A DNA stretch of 64,000 nt, from positions 8,628,001 to 8,692,000 of the forward strand of contig JAVTVX010000005.1 in NCBI GenBank assembly GCA_033439265.1, in the 5' to 3' direction. The stretch comes from Dillenia suffruticosa (Eukaryota; Streptophyta; Magnoliopsida; Dilleniales; Dilleniaceae). Below, one piece after another: positions 35,871 through 46,880 of the stretch; position 1 is the stretch's first letter, and each line of letters starts with the position of its first letter. The position numbers and the translations under genes were made by a program. The notes beneath the pieces were generated by a model that was not told where the DNA came from, made no database searches, and saw only the letters and a list, made by a program, of their open reading frames with translations.

Positions 35871-36340
35871 CTCGCGAGTTGGACTGCAGTCGCGCGCTCA
35901 TGCGCAGGGGCACGCTCGTGCGTAGGTGAGCTCCCGAGCAGGCAAGCTCACGTTGTGGTGCGCTCACATGGGGAAACGCGCGTGGTGGTATGGTCGTGCT
36001 CGTGCAGGGAGGATCGCGTTGCGGCACACTCGCGGGAGGGAGGAGCTGCAACGGCTGGGGTGCGCTCGTGGTGGTGGCGGATCGCGGTGGAAGCTCGCGG
36101 TGGAGTGCGATCGAGAGGGAGGGAGATTACGAGAGATAGAGAGAGGGTGAGCAGTGGAGAGAGAGAGAAACAGTGAGAGAGAGACCGTGAGTGAGGTAGA
36201 GAGAGAAGAAGAAGATGGTGGTGGTGGTGCGGTTGCTTGCGGTGGAGAGAGGTGGCGGGGCGAGTGACCTATCGCGGCGGAAGAAAAAGGCAGCCGCGGG
36301 AGGTAAAGAGTCAGGGAGAGAGAGAAAGAGGAAAAGAGAG

Positions 36341-36342
<2 letters not shown>

Positions 36343-36375
<33 letters not shown>
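36343..36375. repeat. GA microsatellite
   Basis: An almost pure GA run at the edge of a purine-rich stretch (36100-36375). Confidence 0.9.
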
Positions 36376-36378
<3 letters not shown>

Positions 36379-37180
36379 AAATTAGGAATCCAAAACGCAG
36401 CATCTCCTCTCTCTCTCCTTTTTTTGTATTTAGATATATGTCTTCACACCCACACTTCACTAAACTTTAAATTTTTTTGTAAAAAAGTGTTTACTTCGAT
36501 TCACAGATTCGGCAAATTAAAATATACTAAAAATTTAATTTAAATACCCCAAAATCAAAAATCAATTTAAATAAATAAAATTTCTCTCTATATAATTAAA
36601 TTACAGACACCGCAGTGTCGGTGTTATAGTACTTGCTTAGCTTATACTGACCTCGATATCCTCATTTTCGGGTGATCTGGGAGATGAGGCATTTGAGTTG
36701 AGGGATTTAGATCTCTATCTATCGTGGACCCCTTTTATTTTGTTTAAGACTTGTAATTATTTGTTTTTTTGTTAGTAGTTTTGAATGTATTCCTATATAC
36801 ATGTATTGTTTTGACACATGAAAACATATTATATATAGTTTTGTGGATATGGTTTTCATATACTATAGTATGTTATGTTGAGTGGCTAGGAGGCCATTGA
36901 TGCCGATTTGTTTGATAATAGAAATATCATATTAATTTTTATCAGATTACCCCAGATGGCTAAATAGTCACTAAATAGGAGAGATTTTGCCGTGATTTTA
37001 TTTGGAAAGAATAAATGATTTATTTATTTTTAATATAAATCTCCTTCTGTGTTATCACACACGTGAAGTGCGACTGTCGCAAGTCTAGATGTCACATTTT
37101 AATTTGGTTGATTGTTTTCACATTTGCATATTTATCTCCTTTTGCTAGGGGGTGCGATGTCTGGATAGTGGGTCGTCACA

Positions 37181-37733
37181 TTTCTAGTTTCTCTAGAAAT
37201 TGTTTTGTTGAATATTTCCAAACTCATGTGGGCACGTGATAAAAAAATGAGTGGTTCTGACAATTATTGTCTCCCGACTCTTATTCACCTATAAAATATT
37301 ATCAAAACTTAAATTCGAATTAAATCAACAAAAAAATATTAAATAAAAATCATAAAAATATTGAGTTGCCTCTCAATAAACACCTTTCTTCATTGTCTTT
37401 AGTCAAACATAGTCTCGTTATTTCACCATGTCTCATAGATCGGTCAATCCATCTAGATTTTAACTTGTTTGACATAAACTTCAATCTTGAATTAGAGTGA
37501 AAGGCCTTTTGGTTTACCATGAATTACTTTCAGAGTTGAAGTTTGTCCTAAAGAAACTTGTCTCATTGTGCAATCTTATCTGTCAAACTCTAATTAAACA
37601 CCAAATCCAATTCATCTTATACAAAATTATTTTCGAAATTATCATATACAATAGCGTTCACCATGCTAACATAAAAAACAGATACCAAAGTTAACATCAA
37701 TTTTTGTTTTGGCTATTTTCATGAGTAGTCTAC
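37181..37733 (-). other. internal part of the Athila/Tat-like element, no domain seen
   Basis: It contains GAGTTGCCTCTCAATAAACA (near 37364), similar to a sequence often found downstream of the protease region in plant Gypsy elements. No reverse transcriptase motif was found. Confidence 0.4.
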
Positions 37734-38422
37734 CTAATAATATAAGAGCAGGGTTAATAGAACATGCATTATCCATATCAATAATATAAAAATCAACAGG
37801 AAAATAAATTCATTAATTTTCACTAAAACATCTTCAATCACACCCTTAGGATATGAATTTGATCTATCAACTAATTGAATTATCATTATTGTTTGTTTCA
37901 AAGATCCTATATTCAAATCCTTATAAATAGATAAGGGCATAATATTTATAGATGCTCCTAGATCAAGTATAGCCTTTTCTACTTTTTTATTGCCAATCAT
38001 ACAAGGTATAATAAACAACTAGAGTTTTTACACTTTTGTGACAATTGCTTTTGGATGACTGTCGAAACATTCTCACCAACTAAGATCTTATCATCATCCT
38101 TCAATTTCACTTTTTTAGTGCACAATTTCTTAAAAAATTTGGCATATCTTGGTACCTGTCTTATTGTTTCCAAGAGTAGAATGTTGATCTGTATCTTTCG
38201 AAAAGTTTCCAAGTTCTCTTTCTCTTCCTCTTCTTTCTTTAATTGTGCCAACCTGTCATGAAAAGGTAGTGGAATCGTTATCTTGGATTTTGAATTAAAT
38301 TCATTACTTCCCTCTTTAGCAGAGGCCTCCAAGATTGTTGATTTTTCTTCAATTTTGGTCTTCTTTTTTGCTTCCATTTTTGGTATAGTACCTTGCACCT
38401 GCTTTCCACTTCTAAGGATCAT
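37734..38422 (-). pseudogene. Athila/Tat-like gag end and protease (fossil)
   Basis: The frame starts MILRSGKQVQGTIPKMEAKK, followed by a Lys/Glu-rich part with RLAQLKKEEEEKENLETF and VPRYAKFFKKLCTKK. It then reaches the aspartic-protease-like AILDLGASINIMPLSIY, in which the usual D-(S/T)-G is DLG. Confidence 0.75.
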
Positions 38423-38822
38423 AGCACTAACACTTTTTCTCGAATTGATTTCAACTTAAAAGGGCAATTTTTCATCACTACAAAAAAACATGGTTTTAGT
38501 TACGAATTTTCACGACGGAAAAAATTCGTCGATATTTTGCGACGAATTTAGCGACAAAAACTTTTTCGTCGCTAATTTGTCACAAAATTTGCAACGAAAA
38601 GGAAGTCATGGCTAAATTAGCGACGGACACATCATTCGTAGCTAAATTCGTCGCTAATTAGTGACGAAAAAATTTTCGTGACTAAATTCGTCGCTAATTG
38701 ACGACAAAAAATTCGTTGCAAATTTCATCGCTAAATAACGACGAATAATAATTTCGTGGCTAAATTTTGCCACGAATTTAAAATCCGTCACAAAATTTAA
38801 TCTTTTTTAAATAGAATTTTAT

Positions 38823-38854
<32 letters not shown>

Positions 38855-39411
38855 AATATGTTATATTTAAGTTAAAAATTAATTTAGTGACGGATTTGTT
38901 TTCCGTCGCTAAATTTAGCGACGAAAATCTCAATCCGTCGCTAAGTTTTTTATATATAATTAAATAAAATATAATATTAATATAATATTTAAATTAAAAA
39001 TTTAATTTAGAAACGACGAAATTTATCCGTTGGTAATTTAGCGACGGATTCCAAATCCGTCGCTGAATTTAATCATTTTTTAATTAGAATTTTATTTTAT
39101 TTTTATTTTATTTTATTAATTTATATTAACAAATCATATTATTATTTTATAATATTTTAATTTACATTTTATTTTATTATATTATATTTCATTTTTTTAG
39201 AAGAATAATATTATTTAATTCTTAAAAAAAACCATATATTTTATTTTATTTAAATTATATATATATTTTAATTAATTTATTATTTTTTTTCTTTTTTTGT
39301 TTGATTTAATATTTTTTATTATTGTATAGGTAACTTTTATTTTATTTGTATTATTTTATTCAATAATATAAATTTTTTAATTAAATATTAATCCGTCAGA
39401 CATGTTGGGCG

Positions 39412-39740
39412 TGAGCCTGTGCGGGTGCCGGCGCATGCACCCACGGGCGCCTGCCTGCCTAGGCGCCCGCGCCCTGCTCGTGCCTGCCTGCTTGGGCGCC
39501 CGAGCAGGCGTGCTCCTACCTATGCGCCCTCGTGTGCCTGCCTGGGCGCCCGCGCCCTGCGCGTGCCTGCCTGCCTGTCTGCCTGTCTGCCTGGGCACCC
39601 GTGCCTTGCTCTCGCCTACCTGCCTGGGAGCCCGCGCATGCACACACGCGCCTACCTGCCTGGGTGCCCGGGCCTGCCTGCCTACCTGCCTGCCTGCCTG
39701 GGTGCCTGCGCATGCACGCACGGGCGCCCACCCTTTGTTG
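39412..39740. repeat. GC-rich minisatellite inside the CACTA element
   Basis: Degenerate units of TGCCTGCCTGGGCGCCCG with CGCGCC variants span the block, with TGCC runs. All six frames are open over part of it, so the predicted Ala/Cys/Pro-rich proteins are not credible. Confidence 0.75.
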
Positions 39741-39801
39741 AAGGGATTCGAACCTTAGATCTCGAATTTGAACAGAAAACATATCACCACTACACCACAA
39801 C
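39736..39801 (-). other. tRNA-like relic inside the CACTA element
   Basis: On the minus strand a TGGTGTAGTGG box (39786-39797) is followed about 40 bases later by GGTTCGAATCCC (39743-39754), the A and B boxes of a tRNA promoter. The acceptor stem pairs only in part (about five of seven positions), so it is a pseudo-tRNA or SINE head rather than a working tRNA gene. Confidence 0.45.
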
Positions 39802-40439
39802 TTAGGGTTGTACGATAATATTTTTTTTTCTTTCTTCCTCCCCATTTGTTTTCTATTCTCACTTTTTTTTCCTTCCTCTTACTCTCATCTCTATTTTTGG
39901 GTTTTTTTTTCATTTCTATTCTCATTATTGAAATTTCTTATATATAATAATTATATTGAAATTTCTTATATATTCAAACGAGTAAAAATATTTTGTGATT
40001 AAATATATAGATTTTTTAAAATATATTATAATTTATTGATAATTATAATTTTATATTTTTGAGATGTCGTAATCCATTTTTAAACTATGGATTAAAAAAT
40101 TAAAATAAAAATGAAAAAGAATAATAAAATAATAAAATAAAAGAAAAAAGAAGAAATCAAAATATATTATTAATATATTTTTTAATTAATTTATTATTTT
40201 ATTTTAAATTAGTATTTTATTATTTTTATTTTATTAAAAATTATCATATTTATTATTTTTAATTAATATTATTTTAGGTTGGTGGTTTAAATAAAAAAAG
40301 TTATTATATTTATTATTTTAAATTGTTATTATATATTATTTTATTATTATTAGAAAAATATGAAGAAAAGATAATAAGTAAAACAAAAAAAATTATATCG
40401 CATAATATCCTTTGGCTTTGTGGTTTACAGGTTTATGCT

Positions 40440-40670
40440 TATACGTGTGCGTGCAGGAGCTCGAACCACGGTGGAGGCAGGAGGCAAAGCCGCATTTTCC
40501 AGCAATTAAGAGCTGACGCTAGAGCGGGTGCGCTTGCAAGCGGGGGTGCTGGCTCTGGCGGGCCGACAGCTTGCAAGCTGGTGTTGGCTCGGGCGGGCGA
40601 GGTCATCCAGGCACGTGCTGGCTCGGGTGGGCAAGGGCTCGTCCAGGCACGTACGTTCCCTGGGCATTTC
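40440..40670. repeat. second GC-rich block inside the CACTA element
   Basis: It has repeats around GTGCTGGCTCGGGCGGGC and TCCAGGCACGT. It lies toward the opposite end from the first GC-rich block, and its frames carry no known domain. Confidence 0.55.
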
Positions 40671-41157
40671 GACGAATTTGGAAATTTGGAATCAGCGACG
40701 GGATTCCAAATCCATCGCTAAATTTAGCAACGGATTTTTTTATTCGTCGCTAAATTAGGGACGAATAATTTTTCGACGGACTTTTTTTTCCCTAAATTAG
40801 CGACGGATTTCAGCGACAAAAATTATCTGTCGCTAAATTTAGCGACGAATTTTAGATTTTCGTCGCTAAATTTAGCAACGGATTTTTTTATATAGCTAAT
40901 TTAGCGACGGATAATTTTTTGTCGCTAAATTTTGTGACGAATTTTAGAGACGAAAAATTATTTGTCGCTAAATTTAGCGACGGATTTCAGATTTTCGTCG
41001 CTAAATTTAACGATGGATTTCTAATTTTCGTCGCTAAATTTTTGTGACGCGTTATTAGCGACGAAAAATTTTTCGTCGCTAGTGTTTTTAGCGACAAATT
41101 TTTTCAAAATTTTCGTCGCTAAATTTGTGGCTAAAAGGCTATTTTTTTGTAGTGCAT

Positions 41158-42300
41158 GATTAGTTTCAAGTTTGCTCAATGTTATCACCAACTATGATAT
41201 TTAGTACCAAGATTTTGAACACTATCTCTTGTTTCTTGTTGGAATTTCTACATCTCATATATAAAACTTTTTTCAAGATCTTCTAGGGGTGGTCCTCGAT
41301 TTTGTAGGGTGGATTGTGGCTGGAATGGTGGTTATCCACAAAATTGTTACAAAAATCCTTGTGGTTGAGTCTGCTAACTTTAATTTGGATGGTCTCTCAA
41401 TCTTTGGTCGAAGGTGTTGGAGCAAGTCATATTTTCTTTAGGGCTAACCTAGAAATCCTCCTACAGCATTGATTTGTTCATTGGGATTATCTTGAAGAGT
41501 AGGGCACGTGTCAGTTAGATGACCTACATTTGAATAAATTTCACAAGTCTTCACCTATTGCATTTGTCTTATAACCAATTTTTCCATAAGAGAAATTAGT
41601 GCATCTAATTTTTTATCGATGAGAGAAATACTTATATCATTGACTTTCCTTGAAACATTTTGCCTTATTCCAAATTGTTGTGCATTGGCTGCCATATTTG
41701 ATGTTAAATTCGTTGCTTCATCGGATATCTTATTTACCAATGCACCTCCACTAATAGCATCAATCATATTCCTATCTATAGGTGAGAATCTTTCATAAAA
41801 ATATTGAATAAGTAATTGTTCTGAAATTTGGTGTTGGGGACAACTCATACACAATTATTTGAATCTCTCCCAATAGTCGTACAAGATCTCTCTACTATAT
41901 TATCTTATATCACATATTTCCTTCCTAATTGTGGCTGCACAGGAAGCTGAGAAAAATTTTTTAAAAATAACTTTTTCATGTCATTCAAAGTTGGGATAGA
42001 ACCAGAGGGCAAATATTAAAGGCAATCCTTTGCTTTATCGACTAAACAAAAAGAAAAAGAAAAAACTTTTAATTTAAGTTGTTCTTCAGTTATCCCTTGT
42101 GACCTAATTGTCGAACACACAATATGGAACTCTTTTAGATGTTTGTAAGGATACTCTTTTGCAAAACCATGAAAAGTGGGTAATAATATCAATCTAGAAT
42201 TTAATTTAAGGGGAACCCTAATATTAGAAAAATCAATGCAAATAGATTGTTGATTAACATCAGGGGTATCTAACACCCTTAAAGTTGTTTGGACAACCAT
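41158..42300 (-). pseudogene. Athila/Tat-like gag (fossil)
   Basis: The minus strand starts MVVQTTLRVLDTPDV, then has LLPTFHGFAKEYPYKHLKEF, HIVCSTIRSQGITEEQLKLK and a part with DKAKDCLYYLPSGSI. A later part reads HQISEQLLIQYFYE and SGGALVNKISDEATNL. These are hallmark segments of plant Athila/Tat gag proteins. The frame is broken several times. Confidence 0.85.
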
Positions 42301-42561
42301 ATTTTCTTTCTTACAGTCCTACTTTTCACTGTCATTGTCGAGTTCCAACAAGTCTACTTCTAGGTTTTGGTCCTAGAGATGAAGATGATGCTTGATTTGT
42401 TTGTTGTGTCCCCTTCAACCTTCCTTCAGGCTGTCTTCTTGATCTCTAGATCAAGATCTCTAGATCAAAAACTAATTCACAAGTACAAAAAGAATGAGGC
42501 ATGAACTTGAAATAAGGATAAAACCAACTTAAAAAAAATAAATCACTTAATACAATTTCTC

Positions 42562-42580
42562 GACAATGGCGTCAAAATTT
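42562..42580 (-). other. primer binding site region, tRNA-Asp-like
   Basis: The minus strand reads TTTTGACGCCATTGTCG directly after the LTR, matching the TGGCGCCGTTG(C/T)CGGGGA pattern of Athila/Tat elements. Confidence 0.8.
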
Positions 42581-44034
42581 TGGTGGATGTCAATCCAACA
42601 AAAATTAAATTTACCTACTTTACAAAATACCAATATAGAGCAAGTAGGTTTGTCTCCTCAGGGAATGGTGGATTCACTTCTTTTTTAAAAAAATAAAAAT
42701 ATGAAATTTGTGTTAACTAAACTAATAATTCAAGAAAAATAAATAATTGACTAAAAGAAAATAAATAACTCAAAATTTAAAAGAATAAAATTCAGTGAAA
42801 AATAAACTTTTGGCGAAAGAAATTATATCCACCTTGATTCGAATTAATTGGTCATAGATCTATCTAATGAACTCAATAAATTATAAATAAATTGATTATA
42901 CTCATTCAATAACCGTCAAACAAACAATCTCTTCTTTCTTCATTGATAATTAAGAAAAACTTGTTAAATATTTTTCTAATTGAAAAACAACCCTAAAGAA
43001 ACTCATAAATTTAGTGTTTTGACAATATTAAGATCTAAAAAGAACTAATTCTAATTAACAAATATACAAACGGGTTTTTTTAAATTAAGTTATTCAATTC
43101 TATGACATAGATTATACTATTTGTGAGACCGTGAAATTATATCATGTGCCACTATATTAAAATAAACAAACAATTACATTTTTGCTATTTTAATTAACTG
43201 TTGAATATTTTAGGATTATCAAATATAGGTTTCTATTCAATAAATTTTAGACAATCATAATCACTACAGCTTAGGAATTAAATATATATATCTATGAAGT
43301 GTTGATGCAATATACTCAATTAAATTTCACAATTATGAAAAATCAAGATTTCAATAACTTTTTAATTAGAAAAAAAAATTAGAAATAAAATATGGAAGAA
43401 GAAGAAGAAAACAAGAAAATAAATAAATTAAGTAGAAAAAATACTACAAAACATGCCTTTCCTTTTGGAGGAGTTTAATCCCTCTTTTATAGGAGTGGGT
43501 CTCCTATTTTTAGGAAAAATATTCCTAAATTTTGATAACTAATAAAAAAAGAGTCTTCTAAAAAGAAAATAACCCAAATAATTTGAAAAAGATAAATTTT
43601 CCAAAAAAACTAAAATACTATGAAAGTTGGACTTTTAAAAAAAATATCTCTAAATATTAGGAATAAGTTAATATGGTGGGAATGTTTGATGTTTCCAAAC
43701 CAAGCTCAAATTTCTGATGTGATTACGTGCAAAGAGAGGAACTGATGTGATTACGTGCAAAGAGAGGAATACTACTGAGTTGACCATCAGAAAAATCTTT
43801 CGATAAATCTTGAAATCCATATATTTACGCACTAAGATTAGAATATTGTTGTACACAATTTTCTCCTTTACATGAATACTCCAAATTAACTCATTTTTTT
43901 TTTCATTTTGCTCCATAACTCTTTCCCATCAATTTTAAAATATAAAATATTATAAAATATAACTATTAGTATAATAATTATCCAAAAATAAAATAAAATT
44001 GACATAAATCATTATAGCAATTTATACCCTATCA
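42581..44034 (-). repeat. 5' LTR of the Athila/Tat-like element
   Basis: It runs between the primer site and the TAAAT duplication, is 1454 bp long and pairs with 23742-25133. A short tandem duplication around GATGTGATTACGTGCAAAGA (43715-43770) is present only in this LTR. Confidence 0.85.
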
Positions 44035-44039
44035 TAAAT

Positions 44040-44414
44040 CCATCACATGCTCTTTATTTATCCTAAAGGTTCAAACTTCTAATTCAATTAACAAAGGGTT
44101 TTGGAACAACTTGATAACTCCATTTCATGTATACTTTTTTTGCCTAATTTTTTAAACTTTTAAGGTATTCAAATAATGTAATCATATTTTCATGTTTCAA
44201 TTAAGGTTATTACATACTTAAATCACCAAACTCTTATAGATGTAGTGGTAGAATACTATACTTCCTTAATAATTTTCACAAAAAAAAAATAATCCTTTAA
44301 TAATAGATCTTAAGTTTGAATTGGGATTTAGGATAATTAATCTCTTAATGAATCTTATAATATTTTAATCGAATTAATCAAACATGATCTAAATATCAAT
44401 CGATAATAAAAAAT
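44040..44414 (+). other. AT-rich flank with a tRNA-like piece
   Basis: No gene is seen. At 44238-44335 GTAGTGGTAGAATACTA and, about 85 bases on, AAGTTTGAATTGGGATT resemble tRNA A and B boxes, perhaps an old SINE head. Confidence 0.3.
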
Positions 44415-45520
44415 ATTAAAAAAATCCTTAAATCCAGGTCCAAACCCAACTTAGAAGTCCAAGTTCAAGTCAAGTAAACTTAAACGTTCAAGCTGAAGCC
44501 AAATCCAACACTCAAGCCCAAGGACAAAGTGAAAAAGCCCAAAGCTTGGAGTCAACCGAACAATGGGAACTCTGTCCATGCCCATAGTAAAATAAAGTTT
44601 TTAAATTGAATTATTAGATGTTCTATCACCTTAACATGAAATCTTGAATTAGAATTTTGGGACGGTGAAAAAGGAATCGAGAGAATCGACCGTGAAAAAA
44701 AAAAAGGAATTGAAAAGAAAATATCTGGCAATCGAATAAAAGAAGAAAAAGGAAACAAAAAATATGAGGGAGATATGTGCGCAAGAAAGGAAGAAAGGAA
44801 AGGGGGTTCTCTCCCGAGAACTATTTTATCTTCTCCGCATCAATTCCTGGAAGTTGGTCTGAATTTCCCTTTTCAATTGCAATCGTTCTTCAATCTTTTT
44901 TTTGATTGCCGTCGATTTCTCGTCAATTTCCTTCTATTCGTTAGGGTGTTCATCTCCGCCAATCGTCTCTCCATCAATTTCTGTTCTCATCACCTTTGGA
45001 GTTATTCGAGTTCATCGCTTTTGATTTCGAATTTCAGTCGCCTCGAGCACCAATCATCAATCAGTCCTCTTCAGCCTTCTGTTCGACTTCAAATTTAGTC
45101 ACTGTTCGTCTTAATCGCCGTACAACTGTTCGACTTTTTGCCTTCATCGTCGACTTCATCTTCATGGCCATCTAGCATCGCTAACTTCATCTTCAGCTCT
45201 TCGATCACCAGGATCAGACTTCAATATCGCCGCCTCTGTTCTCAGCTTTGATTCGATTTTGTCTTCGCCACCGAAGCCTTCAATTCGCCGGACTGCCTCG
45301 ATTGGCCTTCAATCGCATCCGATTCCTCCGCCAATCCCAATCGCCTTTGCTTCTATTCGTCACCTTCGAGTCTCCAGTCGATCGGTTTTTCATTGCCGCC
45401 TCTTCATCACCAAATCCATCTTCGTCGCCATCATCAGCCGAATTGAACTCTCACTTTCTGTTTCCTTTCCTCTTTATTCAACTTTTGAATTAAGGATGCG
45501 TTCGGTTTTTTAGTTTTAAT
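44415..45520 (+). promoter_or_regulatory. promoter/leader-like block of an unknown gene
   Basis: GCCCA-type words (44480-44545) precede a purine-rich leader (44765-44830), and the block 44415-44835 is inverted-repeated at 16195-16525. The following 600 bases are CpG- and TC-rich (44870-45490) and open in several plus-strand frames giving Ser/Pro/Phe-rich peptides. No domain is recognised. It looks like the 5' end of a gene or of a DNA transposon without its body, and its texture resembles the minus strand of 53900-54430. Confidence 0.35.
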
Positions 45521-46084
45521 TTTTCTGAATTACACTTTTAATTATTCTGGTTTAATTTCAGTAATTATATGTACTTCAGTTTCAGAATTTCTTTTATACA
45601 TTAATTATTTAGAAAATTATTTTGATAATTGTAATATTATTTTTGAAAAACAAAAAGAAAAAAAGGTCTTCTTAAGATTTTCGATTCACTGAGTATTTTC
45701 TTGTAAGTTTTAGATTGTTAGTGATTTTTATTTTTTTTTATCTCATTTTATTAATTTATTTAAGACTAAATCTTAGGATTTAATATTTAATTAGATTTAA
45801 GTCATTGATTACATTTTATTTTTTTAACTTTTTAATAGATTTAGATTTAAAAATTGATTAAAACGCATTAAAAAATTTAAAATTAATAAAAAAATTGTTC
45901 ATTGATTTAAGGTTTGCATTTGATTAAATTTAATTCATTTATTATATTTTGTTTATTTACTTTTTAATAGATTTAGATTTAGAAATTCACTTAAAAATCG
46001 GTTAAACATAAATAAAATAAATCAAATATTAATTAGAAAAGTCACTAATTCTTGTATGATGAACAACTTTATTCACTAAAAATA
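45521..46084. other. AT-rich, no gene seen
   Basis: It has intron-like composition with several repeats of GATTTAGATTTA-type words (45790-45985). Confidence 0.4.
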
Positions 46085-46880
46085 CATCACTACTCAATAT
46101 CTAACATCCCGTCACCTTATATTCAGCCAAAAAAAAAAAACAAAACAGAATAAAAAAAACAAAAAAACAAAAAACAAAAGGACTACCTTTAAAAATAAAA
46201 TAAAAAAATTATTATTGCACCGCCATATCGTAGCAATCCAGCTGCAAGAGCATGAAGCAATGGATATCACATATAGGGAAAAAAATATCATAATAATATT
46301 ATATAATATCGGAGTTAAAGGTCTCACGAGACACAGACCATCATCGCTTACAAAAGGGTTGACGTAAAGACAATACAAAACCCTAGTTTGACAAAAGTCA
46401 AATTTAAGCAACACTATAAAGTTTTTTGGTTCAAAAAGCAAAGAAGTATTATATTACTACTGCACAAGAGCTTCTCTGATTAAGGGTGACTAGCTAATAA
46501 TAATAATAAATTTTGCTAGCTCAAAGCCCACTGTTACGTCTCCTCAACTTGTTTTCCATTCATAGCATCGCATCTCCCCGGGGGATAAAGAAATGGAGAA
46601 AGGGGTGAGTTCAGAAAACTTAGTAATGCAAACCCACAAGAATTAGATCCTATAAGCCCACGGTCAAGAAGATATGCATACCTCATGAAAGCCAAAATCA
46701 GATTTGGATGATCTACTCGAATCCTTGAATATGAAGAATCAAGAACCCAAAGTGTTGAAAACACTACAAACTTGATCAATTTTTGATAAGTTACTAAGAG
46801 ATAACTCCTCTCAAATCTGATAGGTCAGGTGTATTTTGATTGATGATGCATGATGTTTTTCAATGAAAAAGAATTAGTGT
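46085..46880 (-). mobile_element. Gypsy LTR-like fragment (fossil)
   Basis: It contains CATCCCGTCACC at the left edge, and further in CTCCCCGGGGGATAAAGAAATG and GGTGAGTTCAGAAAACTTAG, sequences of the kind seen in minus-oriented plant chromovirus LTRs. No coding domain and no partner LTR were found. Confidence 0.35.

Larger units (their letters stand above)
28101..36628 (-). mobile_element. Ty3/Gypsy chromovirus, Tekay-like, nested (fossil)
   Basis: The element is flanked by the 5-bp duplication GTACT (28096-28100 and 36629-36633). On the minus strand it has a long 5' LTR, a primer site, gag, zinc knuckle, protease, reverse transcriptase, RNase H and integrase, then a partial 3' LTR. The order with integrase last and the LVCQQVKAKHQRPADLLQP segment point to the Tekay/Del branch. 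The 3' LTR is much shorter than the 5' LTR, and no chromodomain is seen, so the element is broken, with several further breaks in its frames. The shared LTR part differs by about 11 percent by eye, mostly transitions, which implies some millions of years. Confidence 0.85.
33675..36628 (-). repeat. 5' LTR of the Tekay-like element, about 2.95 kb
   Basis: It runs from TGTCATGCCCCG at the primer-site side to GTGTTATA at the GTACT duplication; on the minus strand it starts TATAACACC, a likely decayed TGTAACACC. It contains two GC-rich minisatellites and a GA microsatellite. A second TATAACACC-like point at about 34603-34611 leaves some doubt whether all 2.95 kb is one LTR. Confidence 0.6.
26692..37180 (+). 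mobile_element. probable solo Gypsy LTR, split by a later insertion (fossil)
   Basis: It starts TGTAAGGTCCCGTTCTTAG and ends GTGGGTCGTCACA, ends like those of plant chromovirus LTRs, with about 1.96 kb of its own sequence in two pieces (26692-28100 and 36629-37180). Its left part carries two tandem copies of a roughly 185-bp block (about 26937-27121 and 27122-27300) built around ATATCTTTTTCTGCACAA, and a shorter pair around GAAAGCTTTGCGAAGC (near 27650 and 27712). No internal coding region and no matching flanking duplication were found. Confidence 0.5.
38476..41154. mobile_element. non-autonomous CACTA (En/Spm-type) DNA transposon
   Basis: Both ends read CACTACAAAAAAA inward, and the element is flanked by the 3-bp duplication CAT (38473-38475 and 41155-41157), exactly what CACTA transposases leave. 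About 300-400 bases inside each end are packed with subterminal repeats AGCGACGAATTT and TTCGTCGCTAA in both orientations, the presumed transposase-binding sites. No transposase frame is seen, so it depends on a partner in trans. The interior is AT-rich with two GC-rich blocks (39412-39740 and 40440-40670) and a tRNA-like piece. It lies between the gag and protease parts of the Athila/Tat-like element, so it is younger than that element. Clean ends suggest a fairly recent insertion. Confidence 0.93.
23742..44034 (-). mobile_element. Ty3/Gypsy Athila/Tat-like element hosting later insertions (fossil)
   Basis: This outermost element is bounded by two related LTRs (23742-25133 and 42581-44034) in the same orientation, and flanked by the 5-bp duplication TAAAT (23737-23741 and 44035-44039). 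On the minus strand the order is 5' LTR, tRNA-Asp-like primer site, gag, protease, 3' non-coding DNA, polypurine tract, 3' LTR. No reverse transcriptase or integrase is recognised, so it is broken with many breaks. The first 100 bases of its two LTRs differ by about 15 percent by eye, older than the elements inside it. Later arrivals occupy 26692-37180 and 38476-41154. Confidence 0.85.

Noticed and set aside
35243-36470. Several frames of 60-130 residues in the GC-rich LTR block
   Set aside because: They read tandem repeats and a GA run, are open on both strands and have no recognised domain.
39736-39801. Functional tRNA gene
   Set aside because: The acceptor stem pairs poorly and it sits inside a transposon; only the box pair is convincing.
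39377-39845. Long overlapping frames on both strands (Ala/Cys/Pro/Arg-rich)
   Set aside because: They are by-products of a GC-rich minisatellite with no stop codons in any frame, without a domain.
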